DNA from: Papio anubis
Lineage: Eukaryota > Chordata > Mammalia > Primates > Cercopithecidae
DNA: 64,000 bases
Reading direction: 5' to 3'
Assembly: GCF_008728515.1 (NCBI RefSeq)
Contig: NC_044988.1
Coordinates: 33,831,159-33,895,158 of the forward strand
Below are positions 11,277 through 22,338 of the stretch, piece by piece (position 1 is the first letter of the stretch; every line of letters begins with the position of its first letter). A model generated the notes under the pieces. That model did not search any database and was not told the DNA's origin. It saw nothing but the letters and a program-made list of their open reading frames with translations. Made by a program: the position numbers and the translations under genes.

Positions 11277-11690
11277 ATCAGAGGTGGAAGGACCACTCAG
11301 ACAGAGGGACGGCAGAAGCAAATGTTTCTGCTGTATCTAATGTCTCACATGATCCTTGCAGGAGCAGTCGCCTGAAGTGAGGGTGGCAAATATCTGACAG
11401 GGCGCCCACAAAGGCAGACAAGGACTCTGAGAACCAACAGGACTTTTCTGGTCGTATTCTGAGGCTAAGACAAAAACTGCACCTGAGCCAGATCTCTCAG
11501 CCTGGCAGCTCCAGGACCCCTGGGCCCTGCCACTGGCCCATCTCAACTGCCAGGACCTAGAGCATCATCAAGCTGCAGGTTAAACAGGTTGGTTGGTTCT
11601 GACTTGACTGGACCTCTACAAGGACCTATGGTTGCACTTGTTGATACTTTCCCAAGGAGCCACAATGCTGAGCAATGAGGGGAGGAACAG
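11277..11690. other. No recognisable feature
   Basis: Unique sequence. I could not assign a repeat or gene. Confidence 0.4.
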
Positions 11691-11699
11691 GTGTTAGTT

Positions 11700-12240
11700 T
11701 GCTCATTAAGTCTTAAATGTTAACTGAGTACCTACTACATGCCAGGTGCTAAGGCACCCGAGATACAATGATGAACAAGACACATAAATCTTACCCTCGT
11801 TGAGCTTACGCCATGTGAAAGAGAAGTATGAAATAATTACACATTATTTTTTTTTTAGTTTTTGAGATGGAGTTTCACTTTTGTCCCCCAGGCTAGAGTG
11901 CAGTGGTGTGACCTCAGGTCACTGCAACCTCCGCCTCCCAGGTTCAAGCGATTCTCCTGCCTTAGCCTCCCAAGTAGCTGGGATTACAGGCACCTACCAC
12001 CACACTTGGCTAATTTTTGTATTTTTAGTAGAGACAGGCTTTCACCCTGTTGGTCAGGCTGATCTTGAACTCCTGACTCAAATGATCCACCCGCCTCAGC
12101 CTCCCAAAGTGTTGGGATTACAGGCATGAGCCACGGCGCCTGGCAAATTACACATTATTCAAGTGTAATTGTGAAAGTGATTCTAAGGAAAAAGTACAGA
12201 GAGCTGTGGGAAAACATAATAGGAAATATTTGTCATTCTG
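11700..12240. repeat. Ancient MIR/L3-class remnant split by an Alu
   Basis: Before the Alu, 'gagtacctactacatgccaggtgcta', 'gatacaatgatgaacaagaca' and 'ccctcgttgagctta' match the old mammal-wide 'accta-tatgtgccagg ... gatacag.gaacaagaca ... gagctta' element. It resumes after 12160 as 'agtgtaattgtgaaag'. The exact family is not asserted. Confidence 0.5.
11849..12144 (-). mobile_element. Alu (AluS-like) with perfect target duplication
   Basis: Reverse-complement full Alu. It is bounded by a perfect 14-bp direct repeat, aattacacattatt (11835-11848 and 12146-12159), which fixes both ends. Confidence 0.95.
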
Positions 12241-12451
12241 TCACTATTGTCTATTAGGCTGTCACTGTTGTCATTGTCACCCCTACCCTCCTGCAGAGAG
12301 TGATTCCCATTTGCCAGAGCTCATTTATTGTCCTGAACGTCTGTGGCTTAATGCCAGTGCTGCCTCTCCTGTCTCCCACACTCCCTGTCCCAGACCCAGC
12401 CCACCCCTGCCCAGCCAGTGAACTGGAAATGACCAAAGCCCAACCTCCACC
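12160..12451. other. No recognisable feature
   Basis: Unique C-rich sequence in its second half. No gene recognised. Confidence 0.4.
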
Positions 12452-12732
12452 CGGCCAGCCTCACCAAGTGCTCGTGCCCACCAGCACTATGGGAGGCTGA
12501 GGAGGGAAGATTACTCAAGCCTGGGAGTTTGAGACCAGCCTGGACAACAGGGCGAGACCATCATCTCTACAAAAAGTACAAAAAAATTAGCTAGGCATGG
12601 TGTCCTCTGCCTGTGGTCCCAGCTCCTCAGGAGACTGAGGCAGGAGGATTGCTTGAGATTGAGGCTGCAGTGAGCCATGATTGCACCACTGCACTCCAAT
12701 CTGGGTGACAACAAGACCCTATCCCAAAAAAG
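12452..12732 (+). mobile_element. Alu (AluJ-like)
   Basis: Old Alu: 'ggctcgtgcc'-like start at about 12470, 'ctatgggaggctgaggaggga', the linker 'ctacaaaaagtacaaaa' and the right arm 'gctgcagtgagccatgattgc'. Its tail seeds the purine-rich microsatellite that follows. Confidence 0.88.
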
Positions 12733-12990
12733 GAGAGAGAGAGAGAGAGAGAGAGGAAAGAAAAAGAAAGAGAAGGAAGGAAGGAAGGAAGGAAGGAAGG
12801 AAGGAAGGAAGGAAGGAAGGAAGGAAGGAAGGGGAAGGAAGGGAAGGAAAGGAAGGGAAGGAAGGGAGGGAGGGAGGGAAGAAAGAAAAGAAAGCAGCAA
12901 GAAAGAGAAAGGAAGGAAGGAAGGAAAGGAAGGAAGGAAGGAAGGAAGGAAGGAAGGAAGGAAAAGAAAAAAGAAATAAAAGAAAGAGAT
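12733..12990 (+). repeat. Compound (GA)n / (GGAA)n purine microsatellite
   Basis: About 255 bp of nearly pure purine grown from an Alu tail. It has a (GA)n start, 14 uninterrupted GGAA units at 12775-12830, a (GGGA)n section at 12864-12878 that fits a G4 pattern, and nine more GGAA units at 12928-12963. Long open frames across it on both strands (100-172 codons) are low-complexity artefacts. Confidence 0.95.
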
Positions 12991-13039
12991 AGCCAATTTA
13001 AGTATCCAGCACACACAGGGCAAGCCCAAATCTGTATGT

Positions 13040-13700
13040 TTTCTGCAATCTGTTTTTTAAATGGGGGTATAATTTTCATATAAAAATGCACAGATTTTAA
13101 GCATACAGTTTGACAAGTTTTGCAAATGCTCACATAACTATATCCCAGTCAAGATACAAAACATTTCCATCATGCTAACAAGTTCCTTCCTGCCTCTTTC
13201 TAGTTAGTCTCTCCTGTCTCCTGCTCAGAGGTGATGTTCTGATTCTAGCAATTTGTTTTGTCTGATAATCACAAGTCAGTATTGCCTCTTCTAGGACTTT
13301 AAATAAATAAAACCATACAACATGTCCTCTTTTGTGTCTGACCCTTTTTGCTCAGACTACTAAGTCAGTCATGCTGTTACATGTATCAATAGTTCAGTCC
13401 TTAGCCGGGCATGGTGGTGCACACCTGTGGTTCCAGCTACTTGGGAGGCTGAGGCAGGAGAATCGCTTGAACCCGGGAGGCGGAGGCTGCAGTGAGCTGA
13501 GATGGGGCCACTGCACTCCAGCCTGGGTAATGGAGCGAGACTCAGTCTCAAGAAAAAAAAAAAAAAAACAAAAAAAAACCAGTCCTTTTTTTAATGCTGA
13601 GTTGCATTCCATTGTATGAATACATCAAATCCTCTCACCAGCTGATAAATGTCCATATCATTTCCAGTTTGGGGCTATTATAAAAATAACTGCTTAAGTC
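13040..13700 (-). repeat. L1M 3' region, split by an Alu
   Basis: Antisense old L1 order: 'gggggtataattttcatat', 'gtttgacaagttttgcaaat', 'aaataaaaccatacaacatg', 'ttttgtgtctgac', then after the Alu 'gagttgcattccattgtatga' and 'cagctgataaatgtcca'. The Alu is younger. Confidence 0.65.
13402..13578 (+). mobile_element. 5'-truncated Alu (right-arm)
   Basis: Starts within the linker at 'ttagccgggcatggtgg' and runs to the A-tail. Flanking cagtcctt copies (13395 and 13580) are the probable target duplication. It carries a typical AluS right arm. Confidence 0.93.
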
Positions 13701-13722
13701 TGTATTCTTTAAACAAACATCC

Positions 13723-13772
13723 AGCTAATTCTGATGCAGATGGACCACATGTTGAGAAACACTGCTCTAACA
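13723..13772. repeat. MER5A-type hAT terminal fragment
   Basis: 'ctaattctgatgcagatgg' followed by 'ccacatgttgagaaacactg' matches the MER5A end (….accacactttgagaaccactg). Short fragment. Confidence 0.5.
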
Positions 13773-13924
13773 CAGAGAATTGAAGCATATTGCCCAAAGC
13801 CACATAATCAAGAAGGCTTTGATGCCAGACTTATCATTGGCAGTGGATTCAGGAGCCCATGCTCTTCCTACTTGGACAGTAGATGTCAGAAGGAGGGCCT
13901 TGAAGATAAGGCATATGTTTCAGT

Positions 13925-15010
13925 TGTCAATTGCTGCATGACAAAATTACCAAACTTTGGTTTCAACAACAATGATTTCTTATGATTCTGTCGTCCTGGC
14001 TGGGTGGTTCTGTGGCAGGCCAGGTCTCACTAACAACTCTTTCAGTGCTGACTGAGTGGTTAAGTTAAATAGTAAAAGCCACTGGCCTTATACAAAGGCT
14101 AGGATGTAACAAAAGTCCATCAAGAGTTTTGCCTACGCCTTTTCTGGGCCTTAAGGCATGACAAAATAACAAAAGAATTCTTAACAGGACCCATTTGGGA
14201 TTAAACAAGTTTTATTGTGGGTCTGAAGAAACTCCCCAGATCTCCACAAACAAGTTTACTGGGGGTCTTAAGGAACTCCTCTAACCTCCGTGATTTAGCA
14301 TGAGACAAGATAAGGGTAATCACCCCAGTATCTGGACCCATTTAGATTAGGTAGATTTACTGAGGCTCCAGAGGAAGGTCTTCAGGACTCAGATCATAGT
14401 TGTAGATTAAAAGAAGTTAATCACTTATGTCTTTAGATGAATGCACACTTACATGTAGACATATAGCTTAGAAGGTATATAAGCTCTGGAAAACTTTGTA
14501 ATTTTGAGTTGGTCTGGAAATAATTTCCAGGCCTTCTCTCTGTAACTGGTTACAGAAGTAAAAGCTCTCTTCTTCCCCAGTTCATCTGTGTCTCATTATT
14601 GGGCCGCGAGAAATAGCAGCCCAACCCTCAGATTGGTCCAGGAACTGTTCTTTTGTTAGTCTTACCTGGACTGTCTCGTGCCACTACATTCAGCAGCCAG
14701 GTCCACTGGATGCTGGGTGGAGCGGGGATGGCTGGAGCAGCAGGACCTTTCTTTCCATGATCTTTCATTCTTAAGGAGTCTAGACCAGCCTTCCCTTCAT
14801 GGCAGTGGCAGTATTCCAAGAAAAGGCTGCAATGCACAAGTGCTTTTCAAGCCTTCACTTGTGTCATGTTTGCTAATGCCTCCCTGGCCAAAACAAGTCA
14901 CATGGCCAAGCTCAGTTTCAATGTGGGAAGCAACTATTCTAGGGAATGGCATGATTCATTTGGTGCAGGATTCATCTGGAGCCATTAATGTAACAATCTA
15001 CCGTTGCTAG
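13925..15010 (-). repeat. LTR-like repeat family B, interrupted by a solo LTR
   Basis: Left part: 'caattgctgcatgacaaaattac', 'ttcttatgattctg', 'ggctgggtggttctgtgg'. Right part after the insert: 'gccactacattcagcagcc', 'ccttcccttcatggcagtgg', 'caaaacaagtcacatggccaag' and 'taacaatctaccgttg'. The two halves together fit one old MaLR-like element in antisense; name not asserted. Confidence 0.45.
14030..14655 (+). mobile_element. ERV-like solo LTR
   Basis: About 0.6 kb that interrupts family B. A TATA box lies at 'gtatataagctctgg' (14476) followed by an R-like end with 'gtaaaagctctcttcttcc'. Candidate short target repeats gtctcac (14023) and gtcttac (14657) suggest the limits. No gag/pol/env region is beside it, so it is solo. 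The subfamily is not asserted. Confidence 0.5.
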
Positions 15011-15164
15011 TAAGTTTACGTTTCAGAGGCAGTTGGTAACTGGAGGAGGCAGAGCTAGAGAGAGCCAGGGAATTAAGAGGATTAGAGAAAATTTTGGTGG
15101 AGCCAGAAAAGGTCAAAATGATCTATGTTTCCCCTAGTCATCTTTGAAGGAAGGACGTATTCCC

Positions 15165-15255
15165 TGTAGTCATCTTTGTGGCCCCCACAGCACGAGAGGG
15201 GTTTTACATACGGTAGGAGCTCAGGAAATATTTGTGAAGTTGAATCAAAGTGTCA
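15165..15255 (+). repeat. L2/MIR-type tail
   Basis: 'ttttacatacggtaggagctcaggaaatatttg' ends the way L2 3' tails do. Confidence 0.45.
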
Positions 15256-16070
15256 ATGATAAGTTGGGGGAGTTTAGGGCCTAGAGGAAGGATGGCTAAA
15301 TGATAACACACTGAAAGGAGCAAGACCCCTTAAAGCATAGAAGGGTAAGTGCTAACAGAAGAAAAAATTAAAACTGAAATGAAGAGAGACAGATGGGATA
15401 TAAAATGTAAACAAATGTTTGCTTCACAATTAAACTGTGTGTTCACTCTTTCACCAATGTTTGTTTGCTAGATGCTATGCAAGGGACTAGAGCTATGTTT
15501 CTCAAAATGTAAGTCATCAGAACAATGTGAAATACTCAGGTAGAGGGTTAGAAATGCCTGGTGGAGGTGTCTAGTGGATGGCCCTGAGACAGTGCCCCTG
15601 GTTCCATTGTCTTCTTATAACCTGTAGAGAGATCCCAGAAGTCATTGCCTGCCCCAGTCAGGGGCAACAGATATGGTCAGTGCTCTAATCATCTCATCTT
15701 GCCCTTAGCACTTCAGTGCAGGACAGAATTTCTGACTGCCAACCCCTGTATGTTCTCCCTAGGGGCTTTCCCTGGCTACGCCTGCTATAGAGGGAGCAGT
15801 CCTCAACCAAAGACTGACAGGAGTTGGTGGAGATTTTAAAACCAAGCCAATTATCCATTATAAATCTGGAAGCAAAGAGTGTTCATTATCCTGCTTGGTC
15901 AAATACCAGTTCTGCTGAAAAATGCAAAAGGCTAGAGTCTTGCTCATTAAGGACCAAGTCTTTCCTTGTATTTCTGTAGCTGCCTGACAGATGGGCTCCT
16001 GGCTTCAATCTTGTTTCCCTTCAACTTATTTTACTGCACTTCTGAGTGACCTTAGAATTGCAAATACATT
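15256..16070. other. Mostly unassigned; possible MER5A fragment
   Basis: A MER5A-like piece may lie at 15495-15580 (tttctcaaaatgtaagtcatcagaac). Nothing else was recognised. Confidence 0.3.
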
Positions 16071-16074
16071 CCTT

Positions 16075-16165
16075 AAGCTTTGAGGATGGAGATGTTTCAT
16101 ATTCTCCATTGTATCTTCAGTACCTAGTAAGCACTCAGTAAATATTTATTCACTGGATATTATAG
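16075..16165 (+). repeat. L2 3' tail
   Basis: 'ttgtatcttcagtacctagtaagcactcagtaaatatttatt' order is the typical L2 terminus. Confidence 0.6.
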
Positions 16166-16302
16166 GAGACTCCCAACTCATGAACAGGTTATATCCTAAA
16201 ATTTCTCATGTAAGGAGGTGATTTTGAATTTAGAATACATTTGACCATCACAATGATAGGTGGTTTTTAGCTTGTCAGGCTAGCTTACAAAAACCAAGTT
16301 CA

Positions 16303-16594
16303 AGCCAGTTACGGTGGCTCATGCCTGTAATCCCAGCACTTTGGGAGGCCGAGGTGGGAGGATCACTTGAGGTTGGGAGTTCGAGACCAGCCTGGTCAAC
16401 ATGGTGAAACCCTGTCTCTACTAAAAATGAAAAAATTAGCCGGGCGTGGTAATGCATGCCTGTAATCCCAGCTACTACTCAGGAGACTGAGGTGGGAGAA
16501 TCACTTGAACTTGGGTGGCGGAGGTTGCAGTGAGCTGAGATCGTGCCACAGCACTCCAGCCTGTGCAACACAGAGAGACTCTGTCTCAAAAAAC
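16303..16594 (+). mobile_element. Alu (AluS-like)
   Basis: Full Alu. Bounded by a 13-bp direct repeat aaaaccaagttca (16290-16302 and 16595-16607). Confidence 0.95.
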
Positions 16595-16607
16595 AAAACC
16601 AAGTTCA

Positions 16608-17840
16608 CCCATGATGTAGCCTAATCTAATCCCAGCTTTCCTGGTAGTCGTGAGCAGGAGACCATAAGGGGAGGGAGGGATGAAGAAGAAAAGGAAAAAC
16701 AAAGCCATTGGGAATTGGATAATTGGTTAAATATTTCTGTTTTACACTTGTATTTTTGCACTTCTGTGTGCTCTTCTCTGCTCCTGTTCCCTACCATGCC
16801 TCATCTCCCACTGGAGCAAGCCTCCACCCCGACTCCAGGCTCCTCTTACCTTCCCCCCTCTGCCAATCACAACTCCTATTCTCTGACTACAAATAAATTC
16901 AAGGATTAAGAGGAAGGTGGCCTGATTGAGCAAATTTACACTCCAGATGGATGTTTAACAGTTATTTAATCTTCCTAGAGATATTTCCAATTTTCCAGAT
17001 TAGTTTAGATTAAATGAATCTCTAGTTAGTGGAATTTACTGTAACAAGATAAAATGGAAAAAAATGTGATGAGAGATATTTTAGGGCAAGTACTCTCTGA
17101 TTCTAACTTTTTTTTCAGATTCCCCCCCTGAGATTAATAATCTAGATTATTCTGGATTTTTATAACTTTTGGGGTTCTTTAAAGATCCCTCCCTGCTTCT
17201 TTTTTTTTTCCCACAATTACCCCCATAAGCCTGGTTGAGAAGGGGCTATCTGAGTGAGCACAGCCATAGCGCAGGCCTACAGAGTACGCCCTTCATTGAC
17301 TTTCCTGATTTGCCTCAGCAAGTGTGCACCTTTAACCTGACCCTGCCTTTGGCTACACTTGAACCAAGCCCAACACCAAAATGTGGTCAGCACTCAAAAA
17401 ACAAGAACCAGGAAAATTCAAGGGATTTTCTCACTGGACAGTCTGGGGATTTCCAATCCAACATTTGTATTCTCTTTAATTATATGTTATTCAAGTGCAC
17501 TTCAATTCATCTACCACAAAGAACTCTAGCCAGGGGATTTCTGCTTCTGCAGCTGTAGGAAAGAAATTGGATTAGAAAAGATTAAAGTGATCCTTGCCCA
17601 AGGTCACACAGCTAGTTAGAAGAGAGCTCATCTCCTGGTTCCAAATCCTATGTACTTTTGATAAAAACTTAATGCTTCAGATTATTTAAAATATAAGGTT
17701 TGGTCAAATAAGCTTGAAGATTAGCTTTTCCCTCTTGAGTCAGAGGAAAATAATAAATCTATTTCTGCAGTATTCTTCTATTGGCCTGAGCTAGCATTTC
17801 TGAAAGTATGTTGTTCCACTGAATACTATTTTTAAAATCA
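16608..17840. other. Unassigned unique sequence
   Basis: AT-rich with short C-rich patches. A 107-codon frame at 17,235-17,558 lacks any domain I recognise and has no splice or promoter context, so I do not call a gene. Confidence 0.4.
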
Positions 17841-18120
17841 GCCAGGCACAGCGGCTCATTCCTGTAATCCTAGCACTTTGGGAAGCCAAGGTGGGAGGAT
17901 CAGTTGAGTCCAGGAGTCTGAGACCAGCCTGGTCAACATAAGGTGACCCCTGTTGCTAAAAAAAAAAAAAAAAAAAAATAGCCAAGTGTGGAACCTTGTG
18001 CCTATAGTCTCAGCTACTCGGGAGGCTGAGGCGGTGGAGGCTGCAGTGAGCCATAACCACATCCTGCACTCCAGCATGGGCCACAGAGTTAGACCTTGTC
18101 TTTTAAAGAAAACGAAGAAA
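17841..18120 (+). mobile_element. Alu (AluJ-like)
   Basis: Starts 'gccaggcacagcggctcat', has a long A-run linker (about 17959-17978) and a shortened right arm ending 'gttagaccttgtctttt'. Diverged. Confidence 0.9.
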
Positions 18121-18265
18121 AACAGTTTCAAACACAAAAGTCTACTCTCTGCCATCTTGGGGACTTACAGTTCACATTAACATAGTAAAGTTTCCAGGAA
18201 GTCCTGCAACAATAATTTCATAAAGTTTGTTGAACTCGGCAATCTCCCAACTTACTTGGTCAAGA

Positions 18266-18320
18266 GTTATCTCCCTTCCTCCTTCCCTCCCTCCCTCTCT
18301 TCCTTCCCTCTCTCCTTTTC
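18266..18320 (+). repeat. Pyrimidine-rich (TTCC/CCCT)n tract
   Basis: Short C/T-only stretch with ccctccctccct. Confidence 0.8.
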
Positions 18321-18520
18321 ATGAAACATCATTACCAAGTAATACACTTTGGGAAATATTGCATTAAGGTAAACCAAATTGAACATCAATCTATAGTAGG
18401 CCCACAATTTTCTCGTAAGATTAAGAACTTTCTTATTGTTTTAGCTGTGTTCTCTACTTTGGACATTATTACTAAATGTTAATATTAAGGTATATTTAGT
18501 TAATTTGTATCTTTTGGAAG

Positions 18521-18585
18521 GCTTTGATTTAATTTAGATCACCCATATGACATCCTTTCATGGGTGATCTAAGTTAAATCAAAGC
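18521..18585. repeat. 26-bp inverted repeat (hairpin)
   Basis: Left arm 18521-18546 (gctttgatttaatttagatc + acccat) and right arm 18560-18585 are reverse complements with one mismatch, spaced by 13 bases. It does not match MADE1 or another terminal repeat I know. Confidence 0.9.
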
Positions 18586-18719
18586 AGTGAAGGCATCATC
18601 ATGCTTTGGTGTGTGGGGAGCAGGTATAGAGATCTCAGTTGCACACAAGGGAAACCAGCAGATGGGATATGTTTATGTTGCTTTATAGTAAATCCAAAAA
18701 TTCAGTAGTTGAAGTCCTC

Positions 18720-20660
18720 CAACTTTAAATCAACACTCTTTAGAAAAATAGAATCAAGGGACAATACAATGTATTATTCACAATGTTTGCAAAGAATTCA
18801 AAATTTCTAGGCATACAAATAAATGGAAAAATGTGATTTCATACTCAAGAAAATAGAGAATAAATGCAGACCAACCTCAAGATGACTTAGATGTTGGATT
18901 TAACAGAAAAAGATTGTAAAGATAAAGGTTTCAGCAAATAAAGATTTTATAAGTATTATAACAATTCATGGAGGTAAATAAATAAATATATATGCTCATC
19001 ACAAAAGAACAAACAGAAAATCTCAGCAGAAAAGTAGAGATTATAAAATAGAACAAGATGGAGATTTAAGAACTAAAACATATAATATCTTAAAGAAAAA
19101 TTTACTGGGGATCATAACAGCAGAATAGGTATGGCAAAACATGACTGGATATGGTGGTTCATGCGTAGTCTCAGCACTTTCAGAGGCTGAGACGGGTGGA
19201 TTGTCTGAACCCAGGAGATCAAGGTGGCAGTGAGCTATGATTGTATCACTGAACTCTAGCCTGGTGACAGAGCAAGACCCTGTCTCTTAAAAAAAAATAA
19301 ACAAAATAAAATAAAATAAAATGAACACAGTCACAGGAACCAGTGCAGCAATATCAAAAGGTCTAACATATGTGTAATTGGAGTTCCAGGACAGTAAAGA
19401 GAAAATGGGGCATAAAATTTATTTAAAGAAATAATATGGCCAAAGTGTTTCCCAATTTGCTAAAAGACATATATTTACAGATTCAAGAAGAACCTTAATC
19501 AGGGGAAATACAAAGAAAACCATGTCTAGATACATCATAGTCAAACTTCTGAAAATGAAAAATAAAGAAAAAATATTGAAAGCATCCGGAGGAAAATAAC
19601 ACATCACATATAAGCAAAAAATGATTCAAATGACTGTGAACATCTCATCAGAAACTGGTGGCCAATGATATTTTTAGGGTGTTGAAAGAAAAAACAACTG
19701 TCATCCAAGATGAAGATTTAATACATATGACAATGATATTATTAAGGATAAGGGGGAGGTGAGTAGACATATCAACCTACGAGAGTCATACATTTTATAT
19801 AAAGTAAAGTAGTGTGATGTTACCTCTAAATAGTTAAGAGAATTTCAGGATGTATATTCCTGAGCAATCACTAGGAAAAGATGCAAAGAGGTATAGGTAA
19901 AATGTCAATAGATGAATTGAAAATCTTAAAAACTATTCAATTAACAAAAAAGAGGGCAAGAATGGAGGAAAAGAGGTACGACAAATAGGGCAAACAGAAA
20001 ATAAATAGTAATATTCATACAATGGAATGCTACTTAGCAATAAAAGGAAAGAGCAACTGATCCATGCACCCAGAGGAATGACTCTCAAGAACCTTAGGCT
20101 GAGTGGAGAAATCCAGATGCAAGAGGGTAAATACTGTGATTGCATTTTTTATGAAATTTTAGAACAGTCTAAACCAATCTATAGTGAAAAATCCTCACAA
20201 CAGTGGTTGCCTGTTGAGTGTTGAGGAGTGAGTTTATTGGGAAAAGACTGTCATAAAAGAGTTTTCTAAGGTAATGGTCATATTCTGTATTACAAGAGGA
20301 ATTTGGGTTACACAAGTGTATGCATTTGCCAAACTCATCAAATTGTATACTTAAGTTATATACATTTTATTGTATGTCAATTTTACTTCAAAAAAGGAGC
20401 TATAAACAAATATTAGACTCTAGTTGAGGATATGCATGCTGAAGTGTTTAGGGGTGAAATGTACTCATTTTTGCAACTTACGCTGAAATCCATGAATAAA
20501 TAAGAATGATTGATATGAGATGTGATAAAGCAAATACAATAAAACATTAATTATAGGGTCTAGATGTTGGGCAGATGAACATAAACTGTACAGTTCTTTG
20601 AACTTTTCTGTTTTCTTCAATTTTTTTAAACAATAAAATGTTGGGAAAAATTAACAGACC
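18720..20660 (+). repeat. L1M/HAL1-like LINE, sense strand, split by an Alu
   Basis: Runs through old L1 landmarks: 'aaatttctaggcatacaaat', 'aaaaccatgtctagatacatcatag', 'catcagaaactggtggccaatg', then the 3' UTR-like 'tacaatggaatgctacttagc', 'acagtggttgcctgttg', 'aaattgtatacttaag' and terminal 'caataaaatgttggga'. Frames are heavily broken. Confidence 0.7.
19144..19322 (+). mobile_element. Alu (deleted/FRAM-like) in the L1M
   Basis: 'ctggatatggtggttcatgc' start, the central part missing, right-arm 'gtggcagtgagctatgattg' and a (AAAAT)n tail. About 180 bp. Confidence 0.85.
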
Positions 20661-20664
20661 CCAA

Positions 20665-21475
20665 ACTGAACTCATTATCACTTCCTACTCCCTTTAAGTC
20701 TACTCTTACGCTACTACTATTTGTTTCATTAAACAACACTAGATTTTACCTAGTTGTACAAGTCACAAACCTGACGCTTGTTCTTTGTTGCTCTTTCCCT
20801 CATTCTTCAGATGCAAATTATCACCAAATATCGTAGATTGCATTTCCTACACTTTTTTTAGTCAGTGCACTTCTTCCATCATAGCTACCAATCTAGTCCA
20901 TGCCATCATCATCTGTCACACTGACTACTGTATGAACTTCCTAATGTGGCTTACATCATCAGCTATGGCCCCTTTCTATTCCTTGTCAGAATAATCTTTT
21001 TAAAATGCAAATATGTTATCTCATTCCCGCTTAAAATTTTTCTAGGCTATCCCACTGCCATTAGGATAAATCTCCAAAGCCTTCATGTGGCTTAGGAGAC
21101 ACTTGCCTATCTCTTGACTATCAGCTTCATTTAAATCCATTTTCTACTTCATTATCTCAGCCCCAGCTCTGTTGGACTAATTTGAATCCTGCTATGTCTG
21201 ACACACATGCGTTTCCTCTGCTTGGAATATTCTTCCCCTTCCATTTTCTCTGTCTTCCCCATTCTTCATGTTTCAAATCCTTCCTCATTATTCATATTTC
21301 AATTTAAATGGATCTTCCTAGGAAAGCTTAGATCTCCTTCCTATGGTATGAAGTACTCTTTCACAGCACTTATTACATCACCATTATTCACTATACTCTC
21401 AGAACTTAGCACAGTAGGCTGGCACATGATATACGCTCTGGAGATATTTTGTGCTATGGGTGGTTGAATGGGAGA
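20665..21475 (+). repeat. L2 LINE 3' region, about 0.8 kb
   Basis: Long L2 copy: 'ccaaactgaactcattatc', 'catcatctgtcacactgactactg', 'taatctttttaaaatgcaaat', 'ccattaggataaatctccaaagcc', 'tgcttggaatattcttcccc', ending 'ggctggcacatgatatac'. One of the longest L2 copies in the window. Confidence 0.8.
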
Positions 21476-21589
21476 GGGTATATCATTATACGATGTTGAC
21501 TTAGATGACTAGTTTGGGAAAATGAGAGCATGTTTTCATACACTTGTGGGGATATGCGTCAGTATGTTTTGGATTGTAAACATCAGACA

Positions 21590-22090
21590 CCAGAATCAAA
21601 CTGGTAAACAATGAGGTTCATATGGGGAGATGTCTAGCAGCAGGGTAGACTTCAGGTACAGTGTGATCAGGGCTTTCACTCCATTCCTCCTCAATTGTCT
21701 TGGCTCTTCCCTTCTTATATGTTTTATTGTCAGGCTGGTTTCCCTTGTGGTTTCAAGATGAATGCCAGCAGCAACCGCAGCTTCTTTTCATATGTTTCAG
21801 GTAAAAGACCCTTGTTTCTCATTAGTCTCTCTTAAAGCCAAGAAAGAACTTTCCTAAAAGTCTTCAGCAGCCATCTCCTTGTGTCTTATTGGCTGCCATT
21901 AAATCATATACTAATTCCTGAACCAATCACTGGTTGGCTTATGCTAATCAGTCTGCCTCTGGGATCAGCTTCCTTCAATTGAAGATGCTGCAGGAAGAAA
22001 GGGTAGATACCTGAACAAAACTAAGGTTCTGTTAGTAAGGATGAAGGGGAGAATGGATTCTGGAAAGACAACCAGTAATATCCACCTCTG
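21590..22090 (-). repeat. Family A repeat copy 4
   Basis: 'gtgatcagggctttcactcc', 'ggctggtttcccttgtggtttcaagatg', 'cctgaaccaatcactggttggc' and 'aggaagaaagggtaga' repeat the family A order. Confidence 0.45.
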
Positions 22091-22322
22091 TGTATTATTT
22101 TCCAACAGTAGCTTCTGAGAAATTGCCTTGCTTTTTTCTTCTAGATATTTGATACTTTGCTTTGGTAACTAAGATTATATTTGACTCTGTGTTGACCATT
22201 GAAAAAGATAAATTTGTGGCCCATTCATAGAAACTGCACAGAGCCCTGTGGTAAGTGTTTTTAGATTAGCTTCATTTCTGCCTCCTATTTGTATTCCTAC
22301 TCATTTTTCTTTTGCATCATTT

Positions 22323-22338
22323 AAAAAATTTAATTTTT
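22323..22338. repeat. Target-site duplication, distal copy (L1 plus transduced flank)
   Basis: Sixteen bases, aaaaaatttaattttt, identical to 29642-29657. In L1-sense orientation the other copy is preceded by ATT, giving the L1 endonuclease site TT/AAAA. Confidence 0.7.

Noticed and set aside
12511..13133. Open frames of 168 and 172 codons rich in Leu-Pro-Ser-Phe
   Set aside because: They are translations of the pyrimidine strand of the GGAA microsatellite joined to an Alu. Pure low complexity.
16670..16682. G-quadruplex near ggggagggaggga
   Set aside because: Only three G-runs are close together. The fourth is missing.
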